Of a stretch of DNA of 64,000 bases, positions 47,501 through 64,000 are shown piece by piece. The translations under genes were made by a program, and so were the position numbers. Source of the DNA: Azolla caroliniana (lineage: Eukaryota; Polypodiophyta); the NCBI GenBank assembly GCA_043228905.1, contig JBHGNT010000001.1, positions 33,356,001 through 33,420,000 of the forward strand. Direction: 5' to 3'. Position 1 is the first letter of the stretch. The number at the start of each line of letters is the position of its first letter. The notes under the pieces are model-generated. The model had not been told where the DNA came from. It did not search any database and worked only from the letters and a program-made list of their open reading frames with translations.

Positions 47501-48225
47501 CCCAGTTGCATTCTTCTACATGCTTCCGGAAGTTCCCGAAAACACCTGCATATCCTATCTTGTGCTCGGAGGGAGAGAAACTACACACAGAAGCACCGGA
47601 ATGAGTTAAAACTATGAGCCACATTGGGCCTTTCTCGGAAAAACCCGTCATGTGGAATCGGTGGGTTGAAAGTATGGAGACTACAATAGAAGGGGAATTA
47701 TGTGATTACAACAGGCCGATGTAATGACCAAAATAGAGCATCGAAACAAGATAAAGAAAACAGTAAATTTACCCAAAATATAGCACCAAAACACGAGACT
47801 GTCAAGACAGTCAAAAGCTCTAGAAATTAAGCACCAAACAGACAGTTTCACGGGATGTGGTACCGGAAATAAGAAGAAAGTAGATCAAGAATGCAGCGAT
47901 GTAGAAGCGTATTAAGCGCATACCTGAGCTTCGATTCGCTTAAAGGAGACTCGATGTCCACGACCCCAGCCTCTACAGGCGGAGATTCTCCCTCGGCTTT
48001 AAGGGAAGAGTCGGCGACGGTGGAAGAGAAACGACGAGAGGCAGAGACATTGCCATAGCTAAGCGAGGCGAGGGAAGGACGAACCAGGGAAGTAGCAGAA
48101 GCAGGAGCAGGAGCAGGAGAGGAAGGGAAGGAAGTAGTAGAGAGAGGGGAAGGCCTGTGAGGGGGGGCGTGGAGAGGGGGGAGGGCCTTGGCGCGTTTCA
48201 CCGCAGCAGCGATTAGCCTACCCAT
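44577..48225 (-). CDS. Pentatricopeptide repeat protein, PLS class with DYW deaminase domain
   Basis: Proposed two-exon model of 1101 residues: exon 1 48225-47924 (donor CTCAG|GTATGC), exon 2 47580-44577 (acceptor GTGTGTAG), phase 2 at both sides. Exon 1 encodes an Ala/Arg/Ser/Pro-rich targeting peptide with RRFSSTVA, a mitochondrial-type cleavage context. Using the ATG at 47651 alone gives 1024 residues but no such peptide. About twenty PPR motifs of P, L and S types follow ([49 protein letters not shown]). The last ~110 residues are a DYW cytidine deaminase with the HxE site ([12 protein letters not shown]), CxxCH zinc ligands ([10 protein letters not shown]) and [10 protein letters not shown], ending DFY instead of DYW. 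The E/PG-box region before it is poorly conserved. Likely role: site-specific C-to-U editing of organelle transcripts. Confidence 0.9.
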
Positions 48226-48800
48226 AGCCAGAGATCTGTCAAAGAAAGAAGAAAGAAAACACAGCAGACAGGGAATGGAAAAAGGAGGAGAAGAAGAAAA
48301 TCACAGAGAACAGGGGAGGGGGAGAGAGAGAGAGAGAGAGAGGTCTGAGAAACCCTACAAACCCTAGGGCTTTTGGAGGAGGTGGAGGGAGGGGGGGTTC
48401 CTTTAGGGTTTTAACACCGCCATTGAGCCTCTCATGTGTGTATGTGGTGTGAACACGCCCTTGAGAGAAGGGGGGGGGGAGGAGGAGGCATGGCTCTTCC
48501 TGACATGAACAAGCCCAACCTAAATGCCTCTCCCCCTGCGATTGATTCAAGCCAGCTTCAACTTCACATCCATACGTATGCACCATCGCCCATTTTCAAG
48601 TACGTATGCTCGCCATTCCAAGTGTCTCCCTGTCCATCTCATCCGCGGTGTCCTCAATGGGACACCGTATATATATATATGGTGAACCGACACAAGCGTC
48701 GTGTTTCACGATCACGTCAATCACCCCCTGCTATAGCACTAGAAGCCGAACCCCGTTGTAGCACTCGTGAAACTTCGAGGCGCTTGCGTGCATTTCCTTC

Positions 48801-48868
<68 letters not shown>

Positions 48869-51800
48869 TATGGGACCCCCCTTATAGCCACATGTTTCTA
48901 AACTGTTGAGTAGATATTGAGCTCTCGACATGTTTCTCACTCTGTGCGACTGTTGTACAGTCATCACTACTCATGGCCACCCTTTGGTATTGAGCTCTCA
49001 AAGGAGAATGGTGCAAGTTGCTAAGCCAACATTGATTCAGTCTTGCGTGGTTGATGTTGGAATGTTTCTCATTTCCTCGACCAATGTCTCACATACTCAC
49101 ATTTGATGTTAATTTGAATAGGATTGAAAATTTCAATTGCATTGCGTTTATAAACACGGTGGAGTATGTCAACTCTTACGAATAACATTCTTTGTTAGGA
49201 ACCTTGTCATATTGAATCTAAATATAGCTATGTTCATAAAATATTATAATTTATGCTTGATCATCCATTACGTTGTAGAACAAGACTATACTATAATACT
49301 TTATCATAGATAATAAGGCTTACTTCGTGTTGGCAAAATTAGGAGGTCGAACCTTCTAAAAAGTCATTATTCCATTTTCTTTACTTGATTATAGCCCATT
49401 GGATGTTGGAATCAAGAACCTTCTCTACCACGAACTCTTAATGAAATGGAGCCATGATCACAATCGAGTGCATTTTTGTAACTTGGTTGACATTTGTGAT
49501 GATCAATGAGATTGGATCATTATGTCTCATGAACTTGATTAGATTATTCTGCTTCAAACATGGGAGAAAGATTTGGTCATAATACCTAGGATAACAAAGG
49601 TAAATCTTGAGCCTAGATAGATAAATATATTTTAGCGTCCATAGAGAGGCCAATATTGACCCATAGAGAGTAGCTTTGAAATCTATAATTCTATTTGCAG
49701 AAGTTCCCTCTCAAATCACTAATCTATAACATAAGATGGTTAACATGTATTATATAAGTCAATCTCCATAGGAAAGTAACCCACTCTTAGGCTTGCTAAG
49801 AGTCGATTTGCCACGTGCTTTGCCTATATGCTTGGTGGACAAATAATCTCCTTGGACCTCATTCTTGTATGTTGTTGCTAGACTATCTTTGATATATGTA
49901 CTTGAGAGTATGTGACCATTCCTTGGCGCTGACTTTAACAAGCATAATAATCATGATTGCTTATAGTTAAAGCTTATATTGGTATGCATAGGTGTTGGGT
50001 TTTGTAGGCACCACAAAGACCATTTGATTGCAAAACAGTCATTGAACATGTCCACAGTGCTCTTCCAATAGATGTTAAATTTGTTGCTTGTTGATGAACA
50101 TGAATCACTGATGTCCTTCCCCTAAAGGATAAGTTTTTGTTTGAAATAAACATGAAAGTATGGGATGAACAATAATAACTTGACATCTAAATTAAAGGTA
50201 TATTACGACAATAACTTATTTGGATTAGAAGGATGACAGTCTTGATAAAAGACATGACTTAACACGTGTTTAGTTTATCGCATGATACATAATGGCACAA
50301 TGTGAAATCATTGCCTTTATGATCGTGTAGTAGACTTTAGATGTTCCACAAATGATCACGTATAGATATATACTTCTTGATATTCTAAATGGAATACATC
50401 GACACAATGATATGCTAGGAAAGCCTCCACTTTGCAATGTTTATTGTTTGAAGGGGTTGATGTTGCATTCACTGTAGAAAGTATCCATACATATAGATTG
50501 AGGTTAACCGACAATAAGCCCAAGAAAAAGGTTTTGTTTGTATGTACCAAATTCCCACACCATTATTTGCTCCTGAATGATAGGATTTGAGCATGTGACC
50601 TCCATCACTTCGAAGTTTGTTTGTTACCAAATTGCGTTATACCTATTGGATTTTGCTAATCTAACTTCTAGAAATAGATACAATTGAATGATTCAATCAA
50701 GTGGTTTTAGGTATATTTGATCCAATCGTTGTCTAAGACTCTACAACAACCATCTAATGTGGGTACAAACTCATTTAGAGTGCAACAAAGCCTCTACAAT
50801 GGCTAAAAGGCTAGCATGTCAATCTTCCACTTACTTGATGAGGTGATTGATGGATTACCTAAGGGTGAACTCCTCGTGATTGATTAACAACTATAATCTA
50901 TTCAATATGGAAGTCTATGTGTACTGCCATGGATGTTTTTATATGCCCTTCCTCACTGATGCAATGTTCTCACTCGCATATGTGATATTACTAGATTAGG
51001 TTTTCACCCATAAAATTTTGTTTGAAGACATTGTGGTTTCCTGGGACGCCACACCCTTCCCCACTCCATGAATTCATCTATAGATGCAAAAATAGTTATT
51101 CCTTACACAAGTTACAAAAGGCAATTTCCGTGTTTAGTATTGACCCCCCCACATTGAGCTACACATACAACTCTCATTGAATATAGATTTCCATGATATC
51201 ATATAGAAACTGTTGAAGTGGCTTTCTTCTTCAATCACTTCAATCTTAGTAATTAAGACATACAAACAAAAACTTCATGACCAATACAAATAAAAACGTC
51301 TCTAAATGGTACTTCCACCATGCTAGTTATGACTAAAGAATTTACTTCCAAAGAAATGAATTTACAACATTGAGACTAGTATATCCAAGTGAAAGTGACG
51401 GTATTCCCTTTGCATAATTGTTAGGAATATTGAGTTACAAAATATAGCTAAAAGTTTAGAGAGCTTATTTCATATGATCCTTGTTAATGGCGCACAAGTC
51501 TCATCATGTGTTGGCAAGATTAGGAACATTGTTGGCTTGTACTTCTTTATTTATATCATGCATGAGGAGATCAAAATAATTTATAAAGTCAATGGCCAAA
51601 AAGAGATTAAAATGTTCTAAAGGGTCTACGTAACATTCGTGAACTTCTTCGTGTTGACTGGTTTGATGTCCTAAACCTTTTGAGCTCATTTGGCTATGCT
51701 TTGCCCAATATATTTTTAAGTATTACGAGTGGCATTTCTCTAAATGGACACAAAGTTAATAACATTTGATTATTTTAAAATAGAATTTTTTATGTGAAGC

Positions 51801-52665
51801 AAGGCAATGGGAAAACCAAAAATCGATAGATCATCAAGAACACTTATATTGCTTAGAAAGGATTATGATGAAGCTTATAAAACTAAGGAAAACTCAAAAT
51901 TGTACTTCTAAACATTCTATGATGTCTCAAATTGAATTATAAACAATGAATGTGGCCCAGATAGCTTCACAAGCTGATCTAGTTGAAACAGTCGAGAATC
52001 TCATAATTATAATTTTTAGAAACTCAACATAAACCCCAATTCAAATCAATAAACAAATGATGTGCAATGAAGCTAACTTCATGACCCAACCTTAGCTTTT
52101 ATTTGGATTATGAACTGCTAGATCAAGTTAGACGAGGTAGATGAATGCTACCTACTCGATAGAAAGATAAATTGACATCTTTTGAATGACCACAGTAGAC
52201 CTTTTTGCGATCTATGAGATGGGGTTGTGCCCATGGTCATGATCGAACTTGGGTTCTCGTAAATTTATGCTTTCATACAAGTATGTAAATAAACAAGCCA
52301 ATGGTTAGAGAGAATGATTACGTGGGGAGGTTTCTCGAGGACCAAACATGGGTTATGGTTGGGGGAGGGGGGGGTTGATTATGGATTATAATTAGTGTGC
52401 TAATCTAAATTAGGACAAGGATTGAGGTGATGATAAAGAGTGGAGGTTTAGTTAGTTTAGCGGTTAATGAAGGGTAAGAGGTTCTTCATTTTTACCCACA
52501 AAACATGTGAAGACACCAAATATGTACTCAAAATATTATCCACACTTCTTCTCATTGGTTAGCCATTGATTCTGCTCTGCTCTGCTCTCCTTCTCCTTCC
52601 TCATTACTCTGCCTCTGCCTCTCTCACTGACAGAGAGAGGCGCCTAAAGACAGAGAGACAGAGAG
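48226..52665. other. Intergenic spacer between divergent PPR and HCF101 genes
   Basis: 4.4 kb holding both promoters. It includes GA-rich leader sequence of the PPR gene (48318-48344), a (CT)n array (48805-48864), and a G-rich tract at 52358-52374. The ORF at 48436-48909 (+) owes its length to the CT repeat. No other gene recognised. Confidence 0.6.
48805..48864. repeat. (CT)n microsatellite, about 29 units
   Basis: A pure CT run, about 580 bp upstream of the PPR start codon on the opposite strand. Confidence 0.95.
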
Positions 52666-58531
<5,866 letters not shown>

Positions 58532-59165
58532 CATACGTTGTAGATTTTGCCATCCTTGTACACCTTGTCAGTCACGTCATATATATGAGCAATCAAAGCG
58601 TATTCTTTAGCCTGGCCTATTATTTATTTTGTTGGCCTATTAGAACATCAGTATTATAATATTTCACTTAATCACTACATTTGAGAGGAGCAGAATTTAC
58701 CTGTATAGTAGAAAAATAAAATAGAAAAGGGAAGGTTGATGCCATAAGAAGAGCTCTCATTATTTATTTATGTTTTGCACAAGAATGAGATTGTCTTGAT
58801 CTGAGTATCATTTGCTTTTTTATAATATTCCCTCAGCTCATGCAGTACCATCATTTGCATTTGCTCCAACTGATGATTAACTGATAAATATTGTCTGACA
58901 TCCACCATAATATATGTTCTCATGACATTTAGGAGGTTCAGTATTGTTGAGAATCAAACTCAACTTCCCTAGTGTGGGGGCACACCTTAGGAATACCCAA
59001 GTGTGCGAACATCCACCTCCTTGTATCATAAACTAGTCATAGAAGTTAAGTCCTATGACACATATTCAGTAGGTAGTTAAGTCTCCACCACTTTTCAAAG
59101 TGGTGGTTGTAGTTTTGGCTATTATTCTTGTTAATACAGTTTTACTATTTTCTGTATACTCAGTG

Positions 59166-59224
<59 letters not shown>

Positions 59225-60255
59225 ACATTCTGCTGCACAGAATCATATCCAATTCTTTACAAGTATTTAAACCCAAAGATTAAAAAGGAATATGCACTAT
59301 AATATTTGTCGCCAGGTTCACATGAATCAACTGGATACTCAAAAAATATTTGCTTGCAAACGTCCAAAAAACAGTTGACCTCATAGAAAATGAAGAGTGA
59401 GATATATAAAAAAAGATCAATGTCTCTAATTTCACACCGTGTAGTTGGATTACATTCTTGCACCAAAGAGAGTGCAACTAATTGGATCCCTCACTTTATA
59501 TCTTTTCATTGCTCACCAATTCACCACATTCATCCATATTACACATCGCCTGATCCAGTATAGAGATGCCTACACCTACATTAACTGGCCAAGGAGGTTC
59601 TACCAAATGGATCTAGCTACGCCACTTAACATTGTTACGTGCCAGCTCTCTGTTATATCATGCTTTTTCTGTATCAAAATTCTTGCAACCAACACATTGT
59701 TTGTGATTATAGAGGGTCTCCCTTCAGATGCAAATCACTATAAAAAATCACAAGTTCAGTGATATAATCCATATGACTACAATGATTTGTTTAAAGGTGG
59801 CCAAACTATGGCAATAAACTGATATAAATACAACCAGCAATAACCTTAGGACTGGTTCACATTAATTAGCATACTGCTGTCTAAATTCCCTAAATATCCA
59901 CTCTCATCAAGATACACTTGCCTAAGCAGTCTTTGGAACTGAACCATTTCTTGCAAACTATCTTCCAAATACCCTTGCTTAGTTAGTGACTTGAACTAAA
60001 CCATTTCTAAACTCACGCAGTTGCAGCAATCTCCTCATGTCTAATTGTATTTACACTCCATTGCTGTTGAGCTTCGTAAATTAATCTGATGCTTCATTTT
60101 ATTACCAATTTCGAAATCATGATCAATCATTATTATTAAATTTAACTATGAATATGCACATTCTTGTAAGAATCTTTAGCTGCAATTATGATTTCAACTT
60201 TCCAAGTGGGCAATCTAAAGTTGCAGACTAGTTAGATTCTATTAGTAATGTTTAC
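58532..60255. other. Convergent intergenic region between HCF101 and APO genes
   Basis: The 3' flanks of two convergent genes. An AATAAA-like signal lies near 58714-58719. A compound microsatellite (CT)n(AC)n occupies 59166-59226. No gene recognised. Confidence 0.6.
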
Positions 60256-63200
60256 TTAAACAGCATTATACATCTCAGTTATATCAGGAACCACGACATC
60301 AACTCGCATCATTGGCTTGAACTCAGATGGTACTGGAGCTCCTGCCTGTACACACAACTCAACTATAGCAGGAGCTTTGCCATAATACCTTTTCAGTTCA
60401 TTCTCCAGTCTCGGAGATAGTAAATCATTAACATGCCAAACATATTTAGGTGGAATGAAGTCATCTATCGTCGCCTTTTGCCAGCCATGTTGCCCTGCCC
60501 TCCATTGATGCTTAAAAGCTCCACAATCCTTCACCTTGTGACCTTTAGGTCCAACATGCACTTCAGGACAGTATCCACAAACTTTTACAATATACTTCTT
60601 CATGAGCCTTTTTACTCCATTCCGCATTGTCATCCAAGTTTCTAAGGTTCTTTCAGCAAGCTCAGATGTTGAAATTGTGGCAAGATCTATGCTCAGGCTT
60701 GAATGTTTTGCAACTTCTTCTTCCTCGTCTTCCTGACTAGACTCTCCATCTGTGACAGTCTCTTCATGCTGACATTCTATATTGTTGCCATCAGCTACTC
60801 TCTTTTCTGTATCTAGGAAAGCAAATTCATCATCATCGTCAAATTCATAGAGAGAGACATCTTCTTCAACAAGCTTCCGACCAATTGCTTTGACAGGTCG
60901 TGTCCTGCGTAGTGCCGGATATTCAGGGAGGTCAACACCTGCCTGAATGCATAGTTCAACAATAGCAGGTATTCTCACTGCAGTAAATCTTTCAGTATGT
61001 AACACTGTCTTTAACCGGTCATATAGATGATACACGTCAAGTTGGGGCATGACATCAGCCACTTTTGCAGAAGTCCAAACATGTCGGCCACGCCTTTTAC
61101 CAGCCTCTGGTCCATTACATGTAGCAATCCCATGACCCACAGGACCAACGTGTACTTCGCCACAGAACCTGACAAAAACTTGCAACTGAATTAAATGACT
61201 AGGACGTTCTAAACTAGCATACTAAACAATCTGAGAAAATCCTAAAAATAGACACAATTTACATGTAGCCTCTATGCACATAAGTAAAACTAACAAGGAC
61301 CAGGGATATTTTGCAAGCAGGTTTACCCTGCCCAATCAAGTGGAAACAAGCGAGCCTCTCCAAACGTCAAATCTGATACAATAAGCACATACCAAACAAA
61401 CAATGACAGCATAACATGGTAACAGGTATTTGTAAGCGTGGATAACGTCCTCGATCCTCAGGTTCTCTCCCACTACATGCATTATTTCATGGCCTAAAGC
61501 CCAACCAAAAAGCACGAGCAAATACACCCTTCTAACTCACGCTAACATCAATGGTAAATATATTACATACATCTGAGTGCCTAACATATAACAGAAACTT
61601 GAAAGCTGGTTTTCCTGGGAACAGAGTTTCCAATTCCAAAACATTTCCATATCCACTTCTTATGGCTCATTTTCCATATCTAATTCTTTTATCCTGGATA
61701 CTATATAATGATGCCATTTTTGTTAATATTAAATTAGACTCGGTTCAAGGAGCCAAGGCCTTACAGTACAAGTACCTAAGCCTAGTTGGATTACCATTGC
61801 ATGTCTAGGTGCACCTATGATAGGTGGAGATTGATGGAGAAACCTCTTGTATCCATGATCTCTAGAATGATTGGAGATAGAACATTAGGTCACATTAGTC
61901 CCCTTCATTCATCACAAATGGAACCACCATCAACATGTATATGCGACATAGACAAAATTGGGAAGCCATTGCATGATGTAATACCATTGGTGTCAAACAC
62001 TGTAAACAGGTGTCAGGTCTCTATTTACAGATAGAGACAATGAACTAGAAATGTTGGCTCATTGAATTCATATTTCAATAAAAATTATATATGGATACAC
62101 CATATATCGCATCACAATGCATTGTATCATGGAGAAGCAACTTCACAATCTCTGTAACATAAACATGATACACGTAAACAATCACATCCACTGTATGACA
62201 TTCCAAGGCATAGATTGCCCCATCTCTTCGATTCCATACACATATTCTAACTTGGCAACATTTCCACAAACTCCAGCCCTTTCAAACTGACACCCATGGA
62301 TTCCCATGACTTGCCTTGAATGATATTTGATCTTCACATCCATTTGCCATCTTCATTGTGGAGGGTGTTTAGGGCAATCTCCTTTAGACAATATTATGGT
62401 CGACTCTTATCATTTATCAACATACTCCTTTACCTCTTCCTCTCCCATTTCTTCATTCTTCTTACCTTTTTGTGTGTTTGTCATTTCTGGGCCTCCTTTA
62501 GCATTCATTCTTGGGCGTCACTTCTATGAATTCGTCAAACCTATAACAGGCCCAAACATACTCTTGACTTTTCTTTTATTACTTCCCCAGGTACTCTTGT
62601 GCTCCATTGAGGTTTCCTAAATGCAACTTCTCAATGGATTGCTGTTTAAACTAAATTAGTAAAATCACTAGTCTGCATTCCACTCCATCATCTCCATCAA
62701 GTCATATGCCACTAATAAGAACGTCAATTCTTTCATTCTAGGCATCAACATGTAAAGAGATGTCATGACAGTGTTGCCGCATGCTTGAGCACAAGCACCT
62801 AGTATCTACGGGTGGAAAGAATGATGTAGGAGTGCTGGCTTACTGGTAACTTAGCTTGTAAAGAAGAGGCTATAGCTTAGAATCTTATTAGAGACATAAA
62901 GGAAACTTAGGAGAAAGCTGAAAACTTTTTTCAAAATCAACTCTTTATATTTCCTTGGAATTGCATATGAATTCCCCTTCTGAAGAATACACGTTTCAGG
63001 CCATCATTACCGAGGATATACTAATTTAATTTATGGATTTCAACAAAGTCATCCACATGGCTCTCACAGCCACAACCATAAGATTGTCGAATATTCACAA
63101 CAAACTCTTTGTCATCCACACTGTTCAATTAGAATAATGACGACATTTAATTTGTTCATGGACACCTCGGCCAGTAAATGTTCGCAAAAATCTTAGATTT

Positions 63201-63839
63201 TAAAAGCGAGCATAGCATCTAAGTTCAAAAGTATAGTTCAGTGCAAGGAAGCCATATCAAACGGTAACCGTAAACACTTCAACGCAAAGAAATGTTGAGA
63301 ACATTACCAGGACATTTCAAAAGAAAAAGAGGAAAATAGAGCAACACAGCACCCCACCCCCCACCCCTTCCTTTTGGTGATGGATGGAATGTGGAAGAAA
63401 AGGGTACTCACTTGCAGACCTTAACCGGGACGATCTGGATGAGTTGAGGGACAAGTTGGGCGAGCAAGGAGCGGGCATGCATGACGTCGTGGGCAACAGG
63501 GATTAGGCCGGAGACGAGGAGGCCATTGGAGGGGGTGGGGAGGTTGCGGAGGGTGGGCTCACCTCGCCGGAGCTTCGTGAGGAAGCCGCCACGCTTGGGG
63601 ACTGTTATCCACGGCTTCTTCTTGTGCCTGGGTGCGGGACGCGGCAGATCCACGTTCTGATCGGTGGCCACCACTCGGAGGGACCGCGGCCGCTTCGCCT
63701 CCCACACGTTTAGTCTGAGTCTCCTCCATAGCTCCCCAGAGGGGGAGGAGAAGGAGGCAGTGAAGGAGATCGCATCTAGCTGCTGCTGCAGCACCTGCAT
63801 TCGCAGTGGTTCCATCACTCGGAAAGGAGGATTACACAC
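60256..63839 (-). CDS. APO1: APO protein (accumulation of photosystem one), two APO RNA-binding motifs
   Basis: Two exons: 63839-63412 and 61168-60256, joined in phase 2 across a 2.2 kb intron (donor AA|GTGAGT, acceptor TTGTCAG). The product is 446 residues, or 438 from the in-frame ATG at 63815. The join restores a zinc-type APO motif across the exon boundary (CKFCGEVHVGPVGHGIATC, from residue 142). A second complete motif starts at residue 340 (CGYCPEVHVGPKGHKVKDC). Each is followed by HxW-type and RIPAIVELCIQAG / APAIVELCVQAG segments. An acidic spacer (about 250-295, DDDDE and EDEEEE) separates them. The N-terminus is Arg/Ser-rich, consistent with an organelle transit peptide. The family binds plastid or mitochondrial group II introns; Arabidopsis APO1 is needed for ycf3 and other splicing and so for photosystem I. 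Which of APO1-APO4 it is cannot be fixed, so the symbol is provisional. Confidence 0.9.
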
Positions 63840-64000
63840 CCACTCACCATAGCTATTAGCTACTTCTTACTACTCAAGCAAGTCTTCTGCTTCTTTCTTT
63901 ATAGTTATATGGGCCTCACCTCTCAAGAGCCTCTCTTCTCTCTGTCGGATAAGAGTTGTTGTCTGTGTGGAATGGGCATGGCTTGGAAGCCCTTTTATAT
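63840..64000. promoter_or_regulatory. APO upstream region (partial)
   Basis: Probable 5' leader/promoter of the minus-strand APO gene, cut by the window edge. Minus-strand AAGCAGAAGACTTGC and GA-rich stretches are seen. A TTATAA-like element near 63899-63905 is a weak TATA candidate. Confidence 0.35.

Noticed and set aside
48436-48909. 157-codon ORF opposite the PPR promoter
   Set aside because: Most of its length comes from the (CT)n repeat (Ser-Leu run); no conserved motif.

Overview
This window is nuclear DNA from a land plant. The genes have short GT-AG introns, the spacers are AT-rich and full of microsatellites, there are decayed LINE retrotransposons, and the gene set is plant-specific (GRAS, DYW-type PPR, HCF101, APO, plastid sugar porter, SKP1). 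The proteins align well with angiosperm orthologues but are clearly diverged from them. A fern, lycophyte or other non-angiosperm seems more likely than a flowering plant, but the sequence alone does not settle this.

Layout, left to right. A 5' fragment of a SKP1 gene (minus strand, cut by the left edge) has a 2.8 kb intron built largely from tandem repeats. After a repeat-rich spacer comes an intronless GRAS regulator of the NSP2 type, with a small overlapping upstream ORF and a strong candidate miR171h-type site. About 7 kb of spacer with a LINE remnant follows. Then comes a 14-exon plastid sugar/H+ symporter-like gene (18.4-22.3 kb), a GC-rich intronless multipass membrane protein of unknown function (24.1-25.7 kb), a decayed LINE (26.2-29.0 kb), an 11-exon SMP-C2 (plant synaptotagmin-like) gene with an unusual C-terminal tail (30.6-34.2 kb), and a 6 kb spacer. 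A small one-pass membrane protein gene lies on the minus strand at 40.4-41.1 kb, followed by a tRNA-derived SINE-like element and a degenerate tandem repeat. A two-exon DYW PPR gene (minus, 44.6-48.2 kb), a 4.4 kb spacer, a 15-exon HCF101 gene (52.7-58.5 kb) with a TIR element in intron 5, and an APO gene (minus, 60.3-63.8 kb) complete the window.

Functionally, three neighbours serve organelle gene expression or Fe-S assembly: the PPR-DYW protein (organelle RNA editing), HCF101 (plastid [4Fe-4S] scaffold, photosystem I) and APO (organelle RNA splicing/binding). The sugar symporter is also predicted to be plastidial. There is no sign of operon-like clustering, so the proximity is probably incidental. 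NSP2 belongs to the common symbiosis/strigolactone-related regulatory network. I found no CRISPR array, no intact mobile element and no clearly new multi-gene system. The most informative observations are the candidate miRNA site and overlapping uORF of the NSP2 gene, the altered SMP-C2 protein with a duplicated splice acceptor, a GC-AG intron and a TIR element in HCF101, and the compositionally odd GC-rich gene. Exon coordinates below were assembled by hand from splice consensus, reading-frame phase and recalled family sequence.
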